A stretch of 38,305 bases of DNA, from assembly GCA_964487925.1 (NCBI GenBank), contig CAZASZ010000014.1:1-38305 (forward strand), given 5' to 3'. Numbering within the stretch: the first letter of the stretch is position 1; the number at the start of each line of letters is the position of its first letter. Of this stretch, positions 1 to 7,778 are shown piece after piece. The stretch comes from RI-283 sp964487925 (GTDB lineage: Bacteria > Pseudomonadota > Gammaproteobacteria > SZUA-140). The notes under the pieces were generated by a model, which was not told where the DNA came from, ran no database searches, and saw nothing but the letters and a program-made list of their open reading frames with translations. Both the position numbers and the translations under genes were made by a program.

Positions 1-42
1 CGTGCAGCTAACCAGTACTAATTGACCGTGAGGCTTGACCAT
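1..42 (+). rRNA. rrl: 23S ribosomal RNA, 3' end (partial)
   Basis: The first ~40 bases match the well-known 3' terminus of bacterial 23S rRNA (the segment around CTAACCAGTACTAATTGACC followed by GTGAGGCTTGACC). The rest of the gene lies upstream of the window. The exact 3' end is placed by analogy with Escherichia coli and could be off by a few bases. 5S rRNA follows after ~110 bp, as in a normal rrn operon. Confidence 0.9.
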
Positions 43-47
43 ATAAC

Positions 48-64
48 ACCCAAGAAGCTTGGGT
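48..64 (+). other. Hairpin in the 23S-5S spacer
   Basis: ACCCAAG (48-54) and CTTGGGT (58-64) form a perfect 7-bp stem with a 3-nt loop just after the 23S 3' end. Stems at this place are commonly part of rRNA precursor processing, but a role here is inferred from position only. Confidence 0.4.
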
Positions 65-153
65 ATGGTTAAGTAATGTGACAATACCCGTCTTTAACAC
101 TTTTCGGCGGAAGGCACCGTCTTCCGTTACGTCGCGACAGCGGCAAACCGTTT

Positions 154-271
154 TCCTGGCGGCAATAGCGAGCAGGTCCCACCCGATCCCATTCCGAACT
201 CGGAAGTGAAACTGTTTAGCGCCGATGATAGTGTGGGGTCTCCCCATGTGAAAGTAGGACACCGCCAGGTT
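154..271 (+). rRNA. rrf: 5S ribosomal RNA
   Basis: The segment from TCCTGGCGGCAATAGCGAGC to ACCGCCAGGT has the full 5S pattern: terminal complementary ends (CCTGGCGG with CCGCCAGG), the conserved CCCATTCCGAACTCGGAAGT block and the GATGATAGTGTGGGGTCTCC block. It is about 118 nt, close to the usual 120. It is followed at once by the rrn terminator. Ends are accurate to a few bases. Confidence 0.95.
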
Positions 272-280
272 CTAAATACG

Positions 281-313
281 AAAGGCCACAGTGACGTCAC
301 TGTGGCCTTTTTT
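281..313 (+). terminator. Intrinsic terminator of the rrn operon
   Basis: Bases 281-310 form a perfect inverted repeat centred on GTGACGTCAC, with outer arms AAAGGCCACA and TGTGGCCTTT, running straight into a run of T. It lies 10 nt after 5S, as expected for an rRNA operon terminator. The arms are also A-flanked on the left, so it could work in both directions. Confidence 0.9.
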
Positions 314-374
314 ATTTCACGTATATTGTTGTTTTTATTCGGGAAAAACGTGTTGAAAACACGATTAGGCATGG

Positions 375-402
375 TTGACTCTTATCGCTTGTACTGTATA
401 AT
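375..402 (+). promoter_or_regulatory. Sigma-70-type promoter of the tRNA-Val gene
   Basis: TTGACT (375-380) and a perfect TATAAT (397-402) are separated by 16 nt. The bases after the -10 box (CACCGCC) are GC-rich, as in the discriminators of stable-RNA promoters under growth-rate and stringent control. Transcription would start about 409, roughly 11 nt before the tRNA. It is read from consensus only. Confidence 0.75.
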
Positions 403-419
403 CACCGCCTTAGAATTGC

Positions 420-496
420 AGGCGCGTAGCTCAGTTGGTTAGAGCACCACCTTGACATGGTGGGGGTCGTTGGTTCGAGTCCAATCGCGCCTACCA
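420..496 (+). tRNA. tRNA-Val, anticodon GAC
   Basis: A 77-nt cloverleaf can be drawn by eye. The acceptor stem AGGCGCG pairs with CGCGCCT, the D arm contains GCTCAGTTGGTTAGAGC, and the anticodon stem CCACC/GGTGG encloses loop CTTGACATG with anticodon GAC at 454-456. The T arm has TTCGAGT, and the ACCA end is encoded in the DNA. The interior closely matches the E. coli tRNA-Val GAC species. It has its own promoter upstream and terminator downstream, so it is probably a unit separate from rrn and thrS. Confidence 0.95.
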
Positions 497-507
497 ATCA
501 TTCTCAG

Positions 508-533
508 GCACTGTTGTTTTGCAGTGCTTTTTT
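508..533 (+). terminator. Intrinsic terminator after tRNA-Val
   Basis: GCACTG (508-513) and CAGTGC (522-527) form a 6-bp stem with an 8-nt loop, followed by six T residues (528-533). It starts 12 nt after the tRNA 3' end. It is short but has the classical form. Confidence 0.75.
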
Positions 534-609
534 ATTTGGCAGGTCGCCTCAGTTGGTCGGTTTTACCCTGTCCTCTGGGCAAGCCCTGAATGACGGACAG
601 ATAACGGAT

Positions 610-2535
610 ATGCCGACAGTCACCCTTCCCGATGGTAGTCAGCGCCAGTATGACCACCCAATCAGCATCGCCGATGTTGCTGCCTCAATAGGGGCTGGCC
701 TTGCTAAGGCGACCTTGGCTGGCAAGGTTGACGGTCAGCTGGTCGATGCCAGCCATATCATTGAGGCCGATGCAGCGGTCACGATCGTTACCGATCGCGA
801 CCCGGAAGGCGTCGAGATCATTCGGCATTCTTGCGCCCACCTGCTTGCCCAGGCGGTCAAAACCATTTTTCCTAGCGCACAAGTCACGATCGGTCCGGTA
901 ATTGAAGATGGCTTCTACTACGATTTTGCGTTCGAGCGCGCCTTTACGCCCGATGACCTGAGCGCCATCGAGGCCAAGATGAAGGCGCTGGCCAGCGCAG
1001 ATCTGGAGGTCTCCCGCACAGAACGACCCCGTGACGATGCGATTGCCTATTTTGAATCTATCGGTGAGTTCTATAAGGCCGAGATCATTCGTGACATCCC
1101 CGCCGGTGAAACGCTTTCACTGTACACGCAGGGCGAGTTTACGGATCTTTGTCGAGGACCGCATGTCCCCACCACTAGTCGTATCAAGGCCTTCAAGCTA
1201 ACCAAGCTCGCTGGCGCATATTGGCGTGGTGACTCCAAGAATGCGATGCTGCAACGCATCTACGGCACGGCTTGGGCGAATCCCAAGGAACTAAAGGCTT
1301 ATCTTCATCGTATAGAAGAGGCCGAGAAGCGGGATCATAGACGTATTGGGCGGCAGCTCGACCTCTACCATACCCAGGAAGAAGCTCCTGGTATGGTGTT
1401 TTGGCACAACAATGGCTGGATTATCTATCGTGAGGTAGAAGAATACATTCGTTCTCATCTGCGCGACCATAACTATTCTGAAGTACGTACCCCTCAGGTC
1501 GTTGATCGCAGCCTTTGGGAGCGTTCAGGCCATTGGGAGAAGTTCAAGGACGATATGTTTACGACCAGTTCGGAAAGTCGTGACTATGCCATCAAGCCCA
1601 TGAACTGCCCGTGTCATGTCCAGATATTTAACCAGGGACTCAAGAGTTATCGAGATCTGCCGTTGCGCATGGCTGAATTCGGCTCATGTCTTCGAAACGA
1701 GCCCTCAGGTACGCTTCACGGTCTCATGCGGCTGCGCAATTTCGTGCAGGATGATGCCCATATTTTTTGTACTGAGGGACAGATTCAAAGCGAGGTTGCG
1801 GCCTTTATCGATCTGCTCTTCGAGGTCTACGCCGATTTTGGGTTCAACGAGATTATTATCAAACTCTCGACGCGCCCTGAAAATCGTGTTGGAGATGATG
1901 CTTCCTGGGACAAGGCTGAACATGCCCTTGAGCAGGCCTTGAACGGTAAGGGGTTGGCATGGGACCTACAGCCGGGCGAAGGCGCCTTCTATGGGCCGAA
2001 GATCGAATTCTCGCTGAAAGATTGTCTGGGTCGGGTTTGGCAATGTGGTACGATTCAGGTCGATTTTTCGATGCCTGGTCGGCTTGACGCTAGTTACATC
2101 GCTGAGGATGGTAGCCGCCAGGTCCCGGTTATGTTGCACCGGGCCATTCTCGGTTCACTGGAACGCTTTATCGGAATTCTGATCGAGGAATATGCTGGAT
2201 TATTTCCGCTTTGGCTGGCGCCGAAGCAGGTCATGGTCATGAATATTACCGATCAACAGGCCGGTTTTTGCGATGAAGTTGTTGAATTTCTCCGCAAGGA
2301 CGGAATCAGGGCCGATAAAGACTTGAGAAATGAGAAGATTAACTTTAAAATCCGCGAGCATACGTTACAACGTGTGCCCTACCTCCTGATCGTGGGCGAT
2401 CGGGAGGTTGAGGCGCGGACTGTGGCCGTGCGCATGCGAGACGGTAAGGATCTTGGGACGATGTCGCTCGACGATATCCTCTCGAGGTTGCGTACCGAGA
2501 TCGCCTGCCGCGGCCGTGTCACTATGGAGGAATAG
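610..2535 (+). CDS. thrS: Threonyl-tRNA synthetase
   Basis: Class II aminoacyl-tRNA synthetase that charges tRNA-Thr in the cytoplasm. The product is 641 aa, essentially the E. coli length of 642. Visible parts are an N-terminal TGS domain (about residues 1-60), the editing domain with the HSCAH metal-type motif at 73-77, the catalytic core with MNCPCH at 331-336 (Cys333 being the expected active-site zinc ligand), and a C-terminal anticodon-binding domain. The ATG at 610 begins MPTVTLPDG, the standard family start; the frame stays open upstream but only into the tRNA. The gene ends 2 nt before infC, the usual translational coupling of this operon. In E. coli ThrRS represses its own mRNA through a tRNA-like leader; I did not see a clear equivalent in the short 5' region here. 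Confidence 0.97.
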   Translation: MPTVTLPDGSQRQYDHPISIADVAASIGAGLAKATLAGKVDGQLVDASHIIEADAAVTIVTDRDPEGVEIIRHSCAHLLAQAVKTIFPSAQVTIGPVIEDGFYYDFAFERAFTPDDLSAIEAKMKALASADLEVSRTERPRDDAIAYFESIGEFYKAEIIRDIPAGETLSLYTQGEFTDLCRGPHVPTTSRIKAFKLTKLAGAYWRGDSKNAMLQRIYGTAWANPKELKAYLHRIEEAEKRDHRRIGRQLDLYHTQEEAPGMVFWHNNGWIIYREVEEYIRSHLRDHNYSEVRTPQVVDRSLWERSGHWEKFKDDMFTTSSESRDYAIKPMNCPCHVQIFNQGLKSYRDLPLRMAEFGSCLRNEPSGTLHGLMRLRNFVQDDAHIFCTEGQIQSEVAAFIDLLFEVYADFGFNEIIIKLSTRPENRVGDDASWDKAEHALEQALNGKGLAWDLQPGEGAFYGPKIEFSLKDCLGRVWQCGTIQVDFSMPGRLDASYIAEDGSRQVPVMLHRAILGSLERFIGILIEEYAGLFPLWLAPKQVMVMNITDQQAGFCDEVVEFLRKDGIRADKDLRNEKINFKIREHTLQRVPYLLIVGDREVEARTVAVRMRDGKDLGTMSLDDILSRLRTEIACRGRVTMEE

Positions 2536-2540
2536 AAATC
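2526..2540 (+). promoter_or_regulatory. Shine-Dalgarno and AUC start codon of infC
   Basis: GGAGGA (2526-2531) lies inside the end of thrS, with 6 nt to ATC at 2538-2540. No ATG, GTG or TTG sits at a suitable place in this frame: the first ATG (2646) would delete the whole conserved IF3 N-terminal domain. E. coli infC starts with AUU, and IF3 represses its own synthesis because it rejects such codons; the same logic is expected here. Confidence 0.85.
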
Positions 2541-3071
2541 GCCGCGGACAAGCAACTGAGAATCAACGAGGCCATTGCGGTCCCAGAGGTACGATTAATT
2601 GGTGTCGATGGCGACCAGCTTGGCATCGTCAAGACGGATGCCGCCATGCAGACCGCGGAAGAGGCGGGAGTTGATCTGGTCGAGATATCGCCAAATGCGG
2701 AACCTCCCGTTTGTCGACTAATGGACTACGGCAAGTTTATTTTTGAAGAGAATAAACGCAAACAGGCCGCAAAAAAGAAACAAAAGCAGATACAGGTCAA
2801 AGAGGTCAAGTTTAGACCCGGGACCGACGAAGGGGACTATCAGGTCAAGCTGCGTAACCTGATGAGGTTCCTGGCCGCTGGCGATAAGGCCAAGGTTACA
2901 TTGCGTTTTCGGGGTCGCGAGATGGCCCATCAACAGCTTGGTCTCAAGCTGTTGAAACGTGTAGAGGCCGACCTCGAGGAATTAGGGCAGGTAGAACAGT
3001 TCCCTAAGCTCGAGGGCCGGCAGATGGTAATGGTTCTTGCGCCCGTGAGCTCAAAGACCAAAAAGGGCTGA
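2538..3071 (+). CDS. infC: Translation initiation factor IF-3 (non-canonical AUC start)
   Basis: IF-3 binds the 30S subunit, keeps it apart from 50S and checks start codon-anticodon pairing. Read from ATC at 2538 the protein is 177 aa, near the usual 180. It begins AADKQLRINEAI, then EVRLIGVDGDQLGIV (N domain), a Lys-rich linker with KQKQIQVKEVKFRPGTDEGDY, and a C domain with RFRGREMAHQQ and EGRQMVMVLAP. All are IF3 hallmarks. An internal ATG at 2646 would give only 141 aa and lose the N domain. The strong GGAGGA ribosome site 6 nt upstream supports the AUC start. It is followed by rpmI and rplT as in most bacteria. Confidence 0.95.
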   Translation: MAADKQLRINEAIAVPEVRLIGVDGDQLGIVKTDAAMQTAEEAGVDLVEISPNAEPPVCRLMDYGKFIFEENKRKQAAKKKQKQIQVKEVKFRPGTDEGDYQVKLRNLMRFLAAGDKAKVTLRFRGREMAHQQLGLKLLKRVEADLEELGQVEQFPKLEGRQMVMVLAPVSSKTKKG

Positions 3072-3111
3072 TTCAGTCAGCCAAAATGATTTGATGATAA
3101 GGTGAAACGAT

Positions 3112-3309
3112 ATGCCTAAAATGAAGACCCATAGTGGCGCGGCCAAGCGCTTTAAACGTACGGCTTCCGGTGGATTCAAGCGTAAGCAGGGGTTCCGTAG
3201 CCACATCCTGACCAAGAAGAGCACCAAGCGTAAGCGCCAGCTACGTCTCGGCGCAACGATCAGTGACGCGGATGTGGGGCTGGTCAAGCAGATGTTGCCT
3301 TACAGCTAA
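3112..3309 (+). CDS. rpmI: 50S ribosomal protein L35
   Basis: A 65-aa, very basic protein starting MPKMKTHSGAAKRFKRTASG, the L35 signature, with the family's normal length. It is a 50S subunit component. The ATG at 3112 is preceded by AAGGTG at a 7-nt spacing. It lies 40 nt after infC and belongs to the infC-rpmI-rplT unit, whose ribosomal protein genes are repressed by L20 in E. coli. The gap after it to rplT is 135 nt and appears structured. Confidence 0.97.
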   Translation: MPKMKTHSGAAKRFKRTASGGFKRKQGFRSHILTKKSTKRKRQLRLGATISDADVGLVKQMLPYS

Positions 3310-3435
3310 GGAACTCCGGATAAGACGGCCTCAGGAGACGCCTTTCGTGTTGCTAATGTTAGGCCCGAGGGGTTATCTCGAAGTGAAGTTATCCATCCGG
3401 ATTCCGAAAATTTAATGACGATCTCTCGTCAGGAG
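3310..3435 (+). promoter_or_regulatory. Structured rpmI-rplT intergenic leader, candidate L20 operator
   Basis: The 135-nt gap before rplT holds nested complementary segments. GGAA plus TCCGGAT (3310-3321, one bulged C) pair with ATCCGGA plus TTCC (3395-3405). Inside, GGCCT (3327-3331) pairs with AGGCC (3361-3365), and CGAG (3366-3369) pairs with CTCG (3377-3380). A last hairpin, GACGA/TCGTC (3417-3430), abuts the ribosome site GGAG at 3432. L20 is known to repress this operon by binding mRNA, so an L20 binding structure is a reasonable inference, but it is not proven. Confidence 0.5.
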
Positions 3436-3444
3436 TAGAGAAAG

Positions 3445-3804
3445 ATGCCAAGAGTCAAAAGAGGGGTTACCGCCCGCGCCCGTCATAAGAAGGTGCTGGA
3501 ACAGGCCAAGGGTTACCAGGGCCGTCGTAAGAACGTCTATCGCGTTGCTGTCCAGGCCGTCACCAAGGCCGGTCAGTACGCTTATCGCGATCGTCGCCAG
3601 CGTAAGCGTCAGTTCCGTACCCTGTGGATCGCGCGTATCAATGCCGCGGCCCGTGAATGCGGTCTGTCCTATAGCCGTTTTATGGATGGTTTGAACAAGT
3701 CTTCCGTCGATATTGATCGTAAGGTGCTAGCCGATATCGCCGTTTTTGACAAGACCGCGTTCGCCGCTCTTGCCGAACAGGCGAAGCAGGCACTGGCGGC
3801 CTGA
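3445..3804 (+). CDS. rplT: 50S ribosomal protein L20
   Basis: A 119-aa basic protein beginning MPRVKRGVTARARHKKVL, with AKGYQGRRKNVYR and AYRDRRQRKRQFR, the canonical L20 sequence and near its usual 118 aa. L20 is an early assembly protein of the 50S subunit and, in E. coli and Bacillus, a translational repressor of its own operon. ATG 3445 has GGAG at 3432-3435. A terminator lies about 90 nt downstream, separating it from pheST. Confidence 0.97.
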   Translation: MPRVKRGVTARARHKKVLEQAKGYQGRRKNVYRVAVQAVTKAGQYAYRDRRQRKRQFRTLWIARINAAARECGLSYSRFMDGLNKSSVDIDRKVLADIAVFDKTAFAALAEQAKQALAA

Positions 3805-3893
3805 GGTCGCTGTTCACGCCCGGCTTTCTGTGGTTGAACGGCGGAATAGGCGACACCAGTGACCGACGGGTTCGACGACGGTCAATCGACATA

Positions 3894-3920
3894 GGGAAAG
3901 GCCTCGGCCTTTCCCTTTTT
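3894..3920 (+). terminator. Intrinsic terminator between rplT and pheS
   Basis: GGGAAAGGCC (3894-3903) and GGCCTTTCCC (3906-3915) are perfectly complementary around TC, and TTTTT follows. With the innermost pairs open this is a strong terminator. In E. coli this site holds the pheM attenuator; here no reading frame before the hairpin has a run of Phe codons, so it looks like a plain or partially read-through terminator. Confidence 0.85.
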
Positions 3921-4012
3921 GTTCATGCAGGGGGGATCGATACCTCCTTGGTAGTAGGGCGCAGGGCTAAGTCTGTTCCTGGCGCCGGACGCATTCTTTT
4001 CGTGGGGTTAAA

Positions 4013-5029
4013 GTGCAGGGGCTAGAATCACTCATCGATCAGGCGGTTCGGGATATCGGTGCGGCCGGTGATCCGGCGGTGCTTGACGACCTCAGGGTAA
4101 AGTACCTGGGTAAGAAGGGGCTGGTTACCAGCTACCTGAAGGGATTGAAGGATATCAGCCATGACGAACGGCCAAGAATCGGTCAGGCGGTAAATCAAGC
4201 TAAAGAGCGACTTCAGGTCTTGATTCGTGATCGTCAAAAAACGATCGATTCCGCCCGCATGGCTGCTCGTATTAGGAGCGAGCGTGTCGACATCACGCTG
4301 CCTGGCCGCGGTCAGGAAAGGGGCCATTTGCATCCTGTCACCCAGACCTTGGAGCGAATTGAGTCCTTGTTTCGGCAGGGCGGGTATCAGGTTGTTCGTG
4401 GGCCCGAGGTCGAAGACGACTTTCATAACTTCGAGGCATTGAATATCCCCGAGGATCATCCCGCGCGCGCCATGCACGACACGTTTTATTTTGATGCCCA
4501 TACCTTGCTTCGGACTCATACCTCGCCGGTGCAGATCCGTACTATGAAGGAACAACAGCCGCCGCTAAGGATTATCGCTCCGGGGCGGGTATACCGCTGC
4601 GACTCCGATGTCACGCACACGCCCATGTTTCACCAAGTCGAGGGTTTCATGGTGGATGAGGACGTCAGCTTTGCCGATCTCAAGGGCGTTCTCAGTGATT
4701 TTCTGCGTCATTTTTTCGAACGCGATGGGTTGGCTGTGCGTTTCCGCCCATCTTATTTTCCGTTTACCGAACCTTCGGCCGAGGTGGATATCGGTTGCGT
4801 CATTTGCGCGGGCAATGGTTGCCGTGTATGCAAAGATACCGGTTGGATCGAGATTATGGGTTGCGGCATGATTCATCCTCGGGTGCTCTCCAATGTGGGT
4901 ATCGACGATGAGGTCTATTCAGGGTTCGCCTTCGGTATTGGTATTGAGCGTATGGCAATGTTACGCCACGGTGTTAACGACTTGAGATTGTTTTTCGAGA
5001 ACGATTTACGGTTCTTGCGACAGTTCTAG
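4013..5029 (+). CDS. pheS: Phenylalanyl-tRNA synthetase alpha subunit
   Basis: Catalytic alpha chain of the alpha2-beta2 PheRS. It is 338 aa; the E. coli protein is 327. An N-terminal helical tRNA-binding arm (about 1-90) precedes the class II core, with HPVTQTLERI, GPEVEDDFHNFEALNIP, HTSPVQIRTM, GRVYRCD.DVTHTPMFHQ.EG and the closing FAFGIGIERMAML motif 3. The start is a GTG at 4013 (MQGLESLIDQA), with GGGG 6 nt before it; no better start is visible. pheT follows after 62 nt, as in the usual operon. Confidence 0.96.
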   Translation: MQGLESLIDQAVRDIGAAGDPAVLDDLRVKYLGKKGLVTSYLKGLKDISHDERPRIGQAVNQAKERLQVLIRDRQKTIDSARMAARIRSERVDITLPGRGQERGHLHPVTQTLERIESLFRQGGYQVVRGPEVEDDFHNFEALNIPEDHPARAMHDTFYFDAHTLLRTHTSPVQIRTMKEQQPPLRIIAPGRVYRCDSDVTHTPMFHQVEGFMVDEDVSFADLKGVLSDFLRHFFERDGLAVRFRPSYFPFTEPSAEVDIGCVICAGNGCRVCKDTGWIEIMGCGMIHPRVLSNVGIDDEVYSGFAFGIGIERMAMLRHGVNDLRLFFENDLRFLRQF

Positions 5030-5091
5030 ATGGTCTCGAAGTACTTCGAAGCAATCATTCCGAATCAATGTGTTAAGGAAGAGTAGGTCCA

Positions 5092-7473
5092 ATGAAGTTC
5101 AGTGAGCTTTGGCTCCGAGAGTGGGTGAATCCGGAGATCTCCAGTCGTGCACTAGGGGATCAATTGACTATGGCGGGCCTTGAGATAGATGCCATGACGC
5201 CCGTTGCGGCCGACTTTTCGGGCGTGGTTGTCGGGCGTGTGCTCACTATTCATCCACACCCCCAAGCAGATCGCTTGCAGGTCTGTTCTGTCGACGTCGG
5301 CGCTCAGGAGCCGCTGCAGATCGTTTGTGGCGCTAAGAACGTGGCCGTTGATATGTGCGTGCCTACGGCCCGGATTGGGGCCAATTTACCGGGCGGGTTG
5401 GTTATTAAAGAAACTAAACTGCGCGGTGTTAGCTCGCTCGGTATGCTATGTTCCGCACAGGAACTCGGGTTGGCCGAACAGGCAAATGGCCTCTTGCCGC
5501 TTGATACAGATGCTCCGGTAGGCGTTGATGTTCGTGAGTATCTGCAACTGAAAGATTTCACAATTGAGATCGGCCTGACCCCAAATCGGGGCGACTGCCT
5601 GAGTATTACAGGGATCGCGCGGGAGGTAGGCACGCTGAATCAACTGTCGGTTTTCGCCCCCGATTGTGCGGCGGTCGCGGCCGCCTGTGACGATTGCCTG
5701 CAGATCCAGTTGGACGCTGGCCAGGACTGTCTCCGATATGCTGGCCGCGTTCTCAAGGGGATCGACACCGGGTGTACCACGCCACTCTGGATGCAAGAGC
5801 GCCTGCGTCGTTCAGGGGTGCGTAGCCTCGGACCCGTGATCGATATCACCAATTATGTGATGTTGGAGTTGGGGCAACCGATGCATGCCTTTGATCTCGG
5901 CCAGCTGAAGGGCCCGGTAAGGGTATGTTATGCCGAGCAGGGTAGCGAGGTGTCGCTGCTTGATGGTCGAAATATCCGGATCGATGATACCGACACGCTG
6001 GTCATCGCCGATGCCCAGCAGAACCTCGCTTTGGCCGGAATCATGGGCGGACAGGAAAGTGCGGTCCTGGATGATACTGTGGACATCTTCCTTGAGGCCG
6101 CTCACTTCACGCCTAGTGCAATTGCTGGTAAGGCGCGGCAGTACGGCTTGCATACCGATTCTTCCCATCGTTTCGAGCGCGGGGTTGATCCCGAGTTGCC
6201 AGTCCGCGCGATTGAACGTGCCACGGCGCTGCTGATCGAAATCGTCGGCGGATACCCTGGGCCGGTGACTGATTTTCAGCAGGAGGGTGCGTCTGCAAAG
6301 ACACCGTCAATCTATCTTCGCTCAGCTCGAGCACGAAAGTTACTGGGGATAGAGGTCACTGACGAGGAGATTGAGGAGATCCTGAGTCGTCTCGGGCTGA
6401 CACTGGATGCGGTTAGAGAGGGCGAGTGGCGGGTGGACGTGCCGAGCTATCGCTTTGATTTGCGATGCGAGGCTGATCTGATCGAGGAGATAGTCCGCAT
6501 CAAGGGCTACGACCGGCTGCCCGATTGCCGGCCTCTGGTCCATTCGGGAGTGCCGCCCTTGCCCTCACTAGTCGAGACAGGCACCGCTCATGTCCGGCGA
6601 GCTATGGTCGATCGTGGTTACAGCGAGGCGATCTGCTACAGCTTCATTGGAGAGGATCAGCAGCGGCGCTTTGATCCGGATTTAGCACCGCTCACGCTGG
6701 CCAATCCACTGGCGGCAGACCTCTCGGTCATGAGAACCTCGCTGTGGCCTGGCCTGGTCGCTTCGGCACTATATAATCAGCGCCGTCAACAGCCTCGTAT
6801 CCGGCTGTTTGAGATCGGGCATCGCTTCCTGAAACTGGACAATCAGACGGTTAGCGAAGAGGACATGCTGGCCGGTATCGTATGGGGTCCGGTGAATCCC
6901 TCCCAATGGTCTTCCGATGGACGCACAACGGACTTTTTTGACGTCAAGGGCGACCTTGAGGCATTGTTTCCTAGCTTGAACTATATACCTGCCGAACGTC
7001 CCGCGCTGCACCCAGGGCGGACCGCGAGGATTGTAGGGCCGGATGGTGCCGACGTCGGTTGGTTGGGGACCATGCATCCGGAGATTCAGCGCGCCAGTGA
7101 TCTGGCGACCGGCGAGGTTGTCCTGTTCGAACTCCGCCTATCGGCGATCTTGAGGGACGAGCAGGTAATGTTTCACGAGCTGTCACGTTTCCCATCTGTG
7201 CGGCGGGATTTGGCGCTTATCGTTCCCGAGTCGGTTCTTGCAGATCAGATCCGGACGGTGGTTCATGAGGCCGCGGGTCCCTTGTTATCGGAGTTCGAAA
7301 TTTTCGATGTTTATCAGGGTGACCGTATCGATTCAGGACTAAAAAGTGTTGCTATCGGGTTGACTATGCAAGAAATTTCACGCACTCTCACGGATGATGA
7401 GGTTGATGGGTGCATGCGCGATGTCATTGATCGTTTGCAAACAGAACTTAAGGCAAAGTTGAGGGATAGGTAA
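5092..7473 (+). CDS. pheT: Phenylalanyl-tRNA synthetase beta subunit
   Basis: Beta chain of PheRS, 793 aa, matching the family length of about 795. It starts MKFSELWLREWVNP, followed by an EMAP/OB-type tRNA-binding domain (about 40-150, with HPHPQADRLQVC), the B3/B4 editing domain, the B5 domain, a core with class II fold, and the C-terminal ferredoxin-like anticodon-binding domain (FPSVRRDLALIVP near residue 700). The beta chain recognises tRNA and edits Tyr-tRNA-Phe. Its TAA stop overlaps the ATG of ihfA by one base (TAATG), giving tight coupling. Confidence 0.97.
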   Translation: MKFSELWLREWVNPEISSRALGDQLTMAGLEIDAMTPVAADFSGVVVGRVLTIHPHPQADRLQVCSVDVGAQEPLQIVCGAKNVAVDMCVPTARIGANLPGGLVIKETKLRGVSSLGMLCSAQELGLAEQANGLLPLDTDAPVGVDVREYLQLKDFTIEIGLTPNRGDCLSITGIAREVGTLNQLSVFAPDCAAVAAACDDCLQIQLDAGQDCLRYAGRVLKGIDTGCTTPLWMQERLRRSGVRSLGPVIDITNYVMLELGQPMHAFDLGQLKGPVRVCYAEQGSEVSLLDGRNIRIDDTDTLVIADAQQNLALAGIMGGQESAVLDDTVDIFLEAAHFTPSAIAGKARQYGLHTDSSHRFERGVDPELPVRAIERATALLIEIVGGYPGPVTDFQQEGASAKTPSIYLRSARARKLLGIEVTDEEIEEILSRLGLTLDAVREGEWRVDVPSYRFDLRCEADLIEEIVRIKGYDRLPDCRPLVHSGVPPLPSLVETGTAHVRRAMVDRGYSEAICYSFIGEDQQRRFDPDLAPLTLANPLAADLSVMRTSLWPGLVASALYNQRRQQPRIRLFEIGHRFLKLDNQTVSEEDMLAGIVWGPVNPSQWSSDGRTTDFFDVKGDLEALFPSLNYIPAERPALHPGRTARIVGPDGADVGWLGTMHPEIQRASDLATGEVVLFELRLSAILRDEQVMFHELSRFPSVRRDLALIVPESVLADQIRTVVHEAAGPLLSEFEIFDVYQGDRIDSGLKSVAIGLTMQEISRTLTDDEVDGCMRDVIDRLQTELKAKLRDR

Positions 7474-7778
7474 TGGCTTTGACCAAGGCAGATATGGCGG
7501 AGCGACTTTATGAGGAGTTTGGCTTTAACAAACGAGAGGCCAAGGACTTGGTTGAGATGTTTTTCGAAGAGATCCGCCTAACCCTGGAGCAGGGGGGGCA
7601 GGTCAAGTTGTCCGGTTTTGGAAACTTCAACTTAAGGACCAAGGGCGAGCGGCCTGGCCGCAATCCAAAGACGGGGGAGGAAATTCCGATTTCCGCCAGG
7701 CGGGTCGTAACTTTCCACCCCGGTCAGAAACTCAAGGCAAGAGTCGAGGCCTATGCAGGAGCCGAACGGCGCGAATGA
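7473..7778 (+). CDS. ihfA: Integration host factor alpha subunit
   Basis: A 101-aa HU/IHF family protein starting MALTKADMAERLYEEFGFNKREAKDLVE, with the DNA-bending arm motif GRNPKTGEEIPISARRVVTF. IHF is a heterodimer with IhfB that bends DNA sharply at specific sites in transcription, replication and recombination. Identity as alpha rather than beta rests on sequence and on its place right after pheT, as in E. coli. It overlaps pheT by 1 nt, and the following MerR-like gene starts 26 nt before its stop. Confidence 0.96.
   Translation: MALTKADMAERLYEEFGFNKREAKDLVEMFFEEIRLTLEQGGQVKLSGFGNFNLRTKGERPGRNPKTGEEIPISARRVVTFHPGQKLKARVEAYAGAERRE

Noticed and set aside
457..609. In-frame extension of thrS to a GTG-type start at 457
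   Set aside because: It reads through the tRNA-Val gene and its terminator; ThrS homologs begin at the MPTV site, ATG 610.
3834..4025. Short plus-strand frame before pheS as a pheM-like leader peptide
   Set aside because: It contains a single Phe codon near the hairpin rather than a run, and its frame passes through the terminator into pheS.
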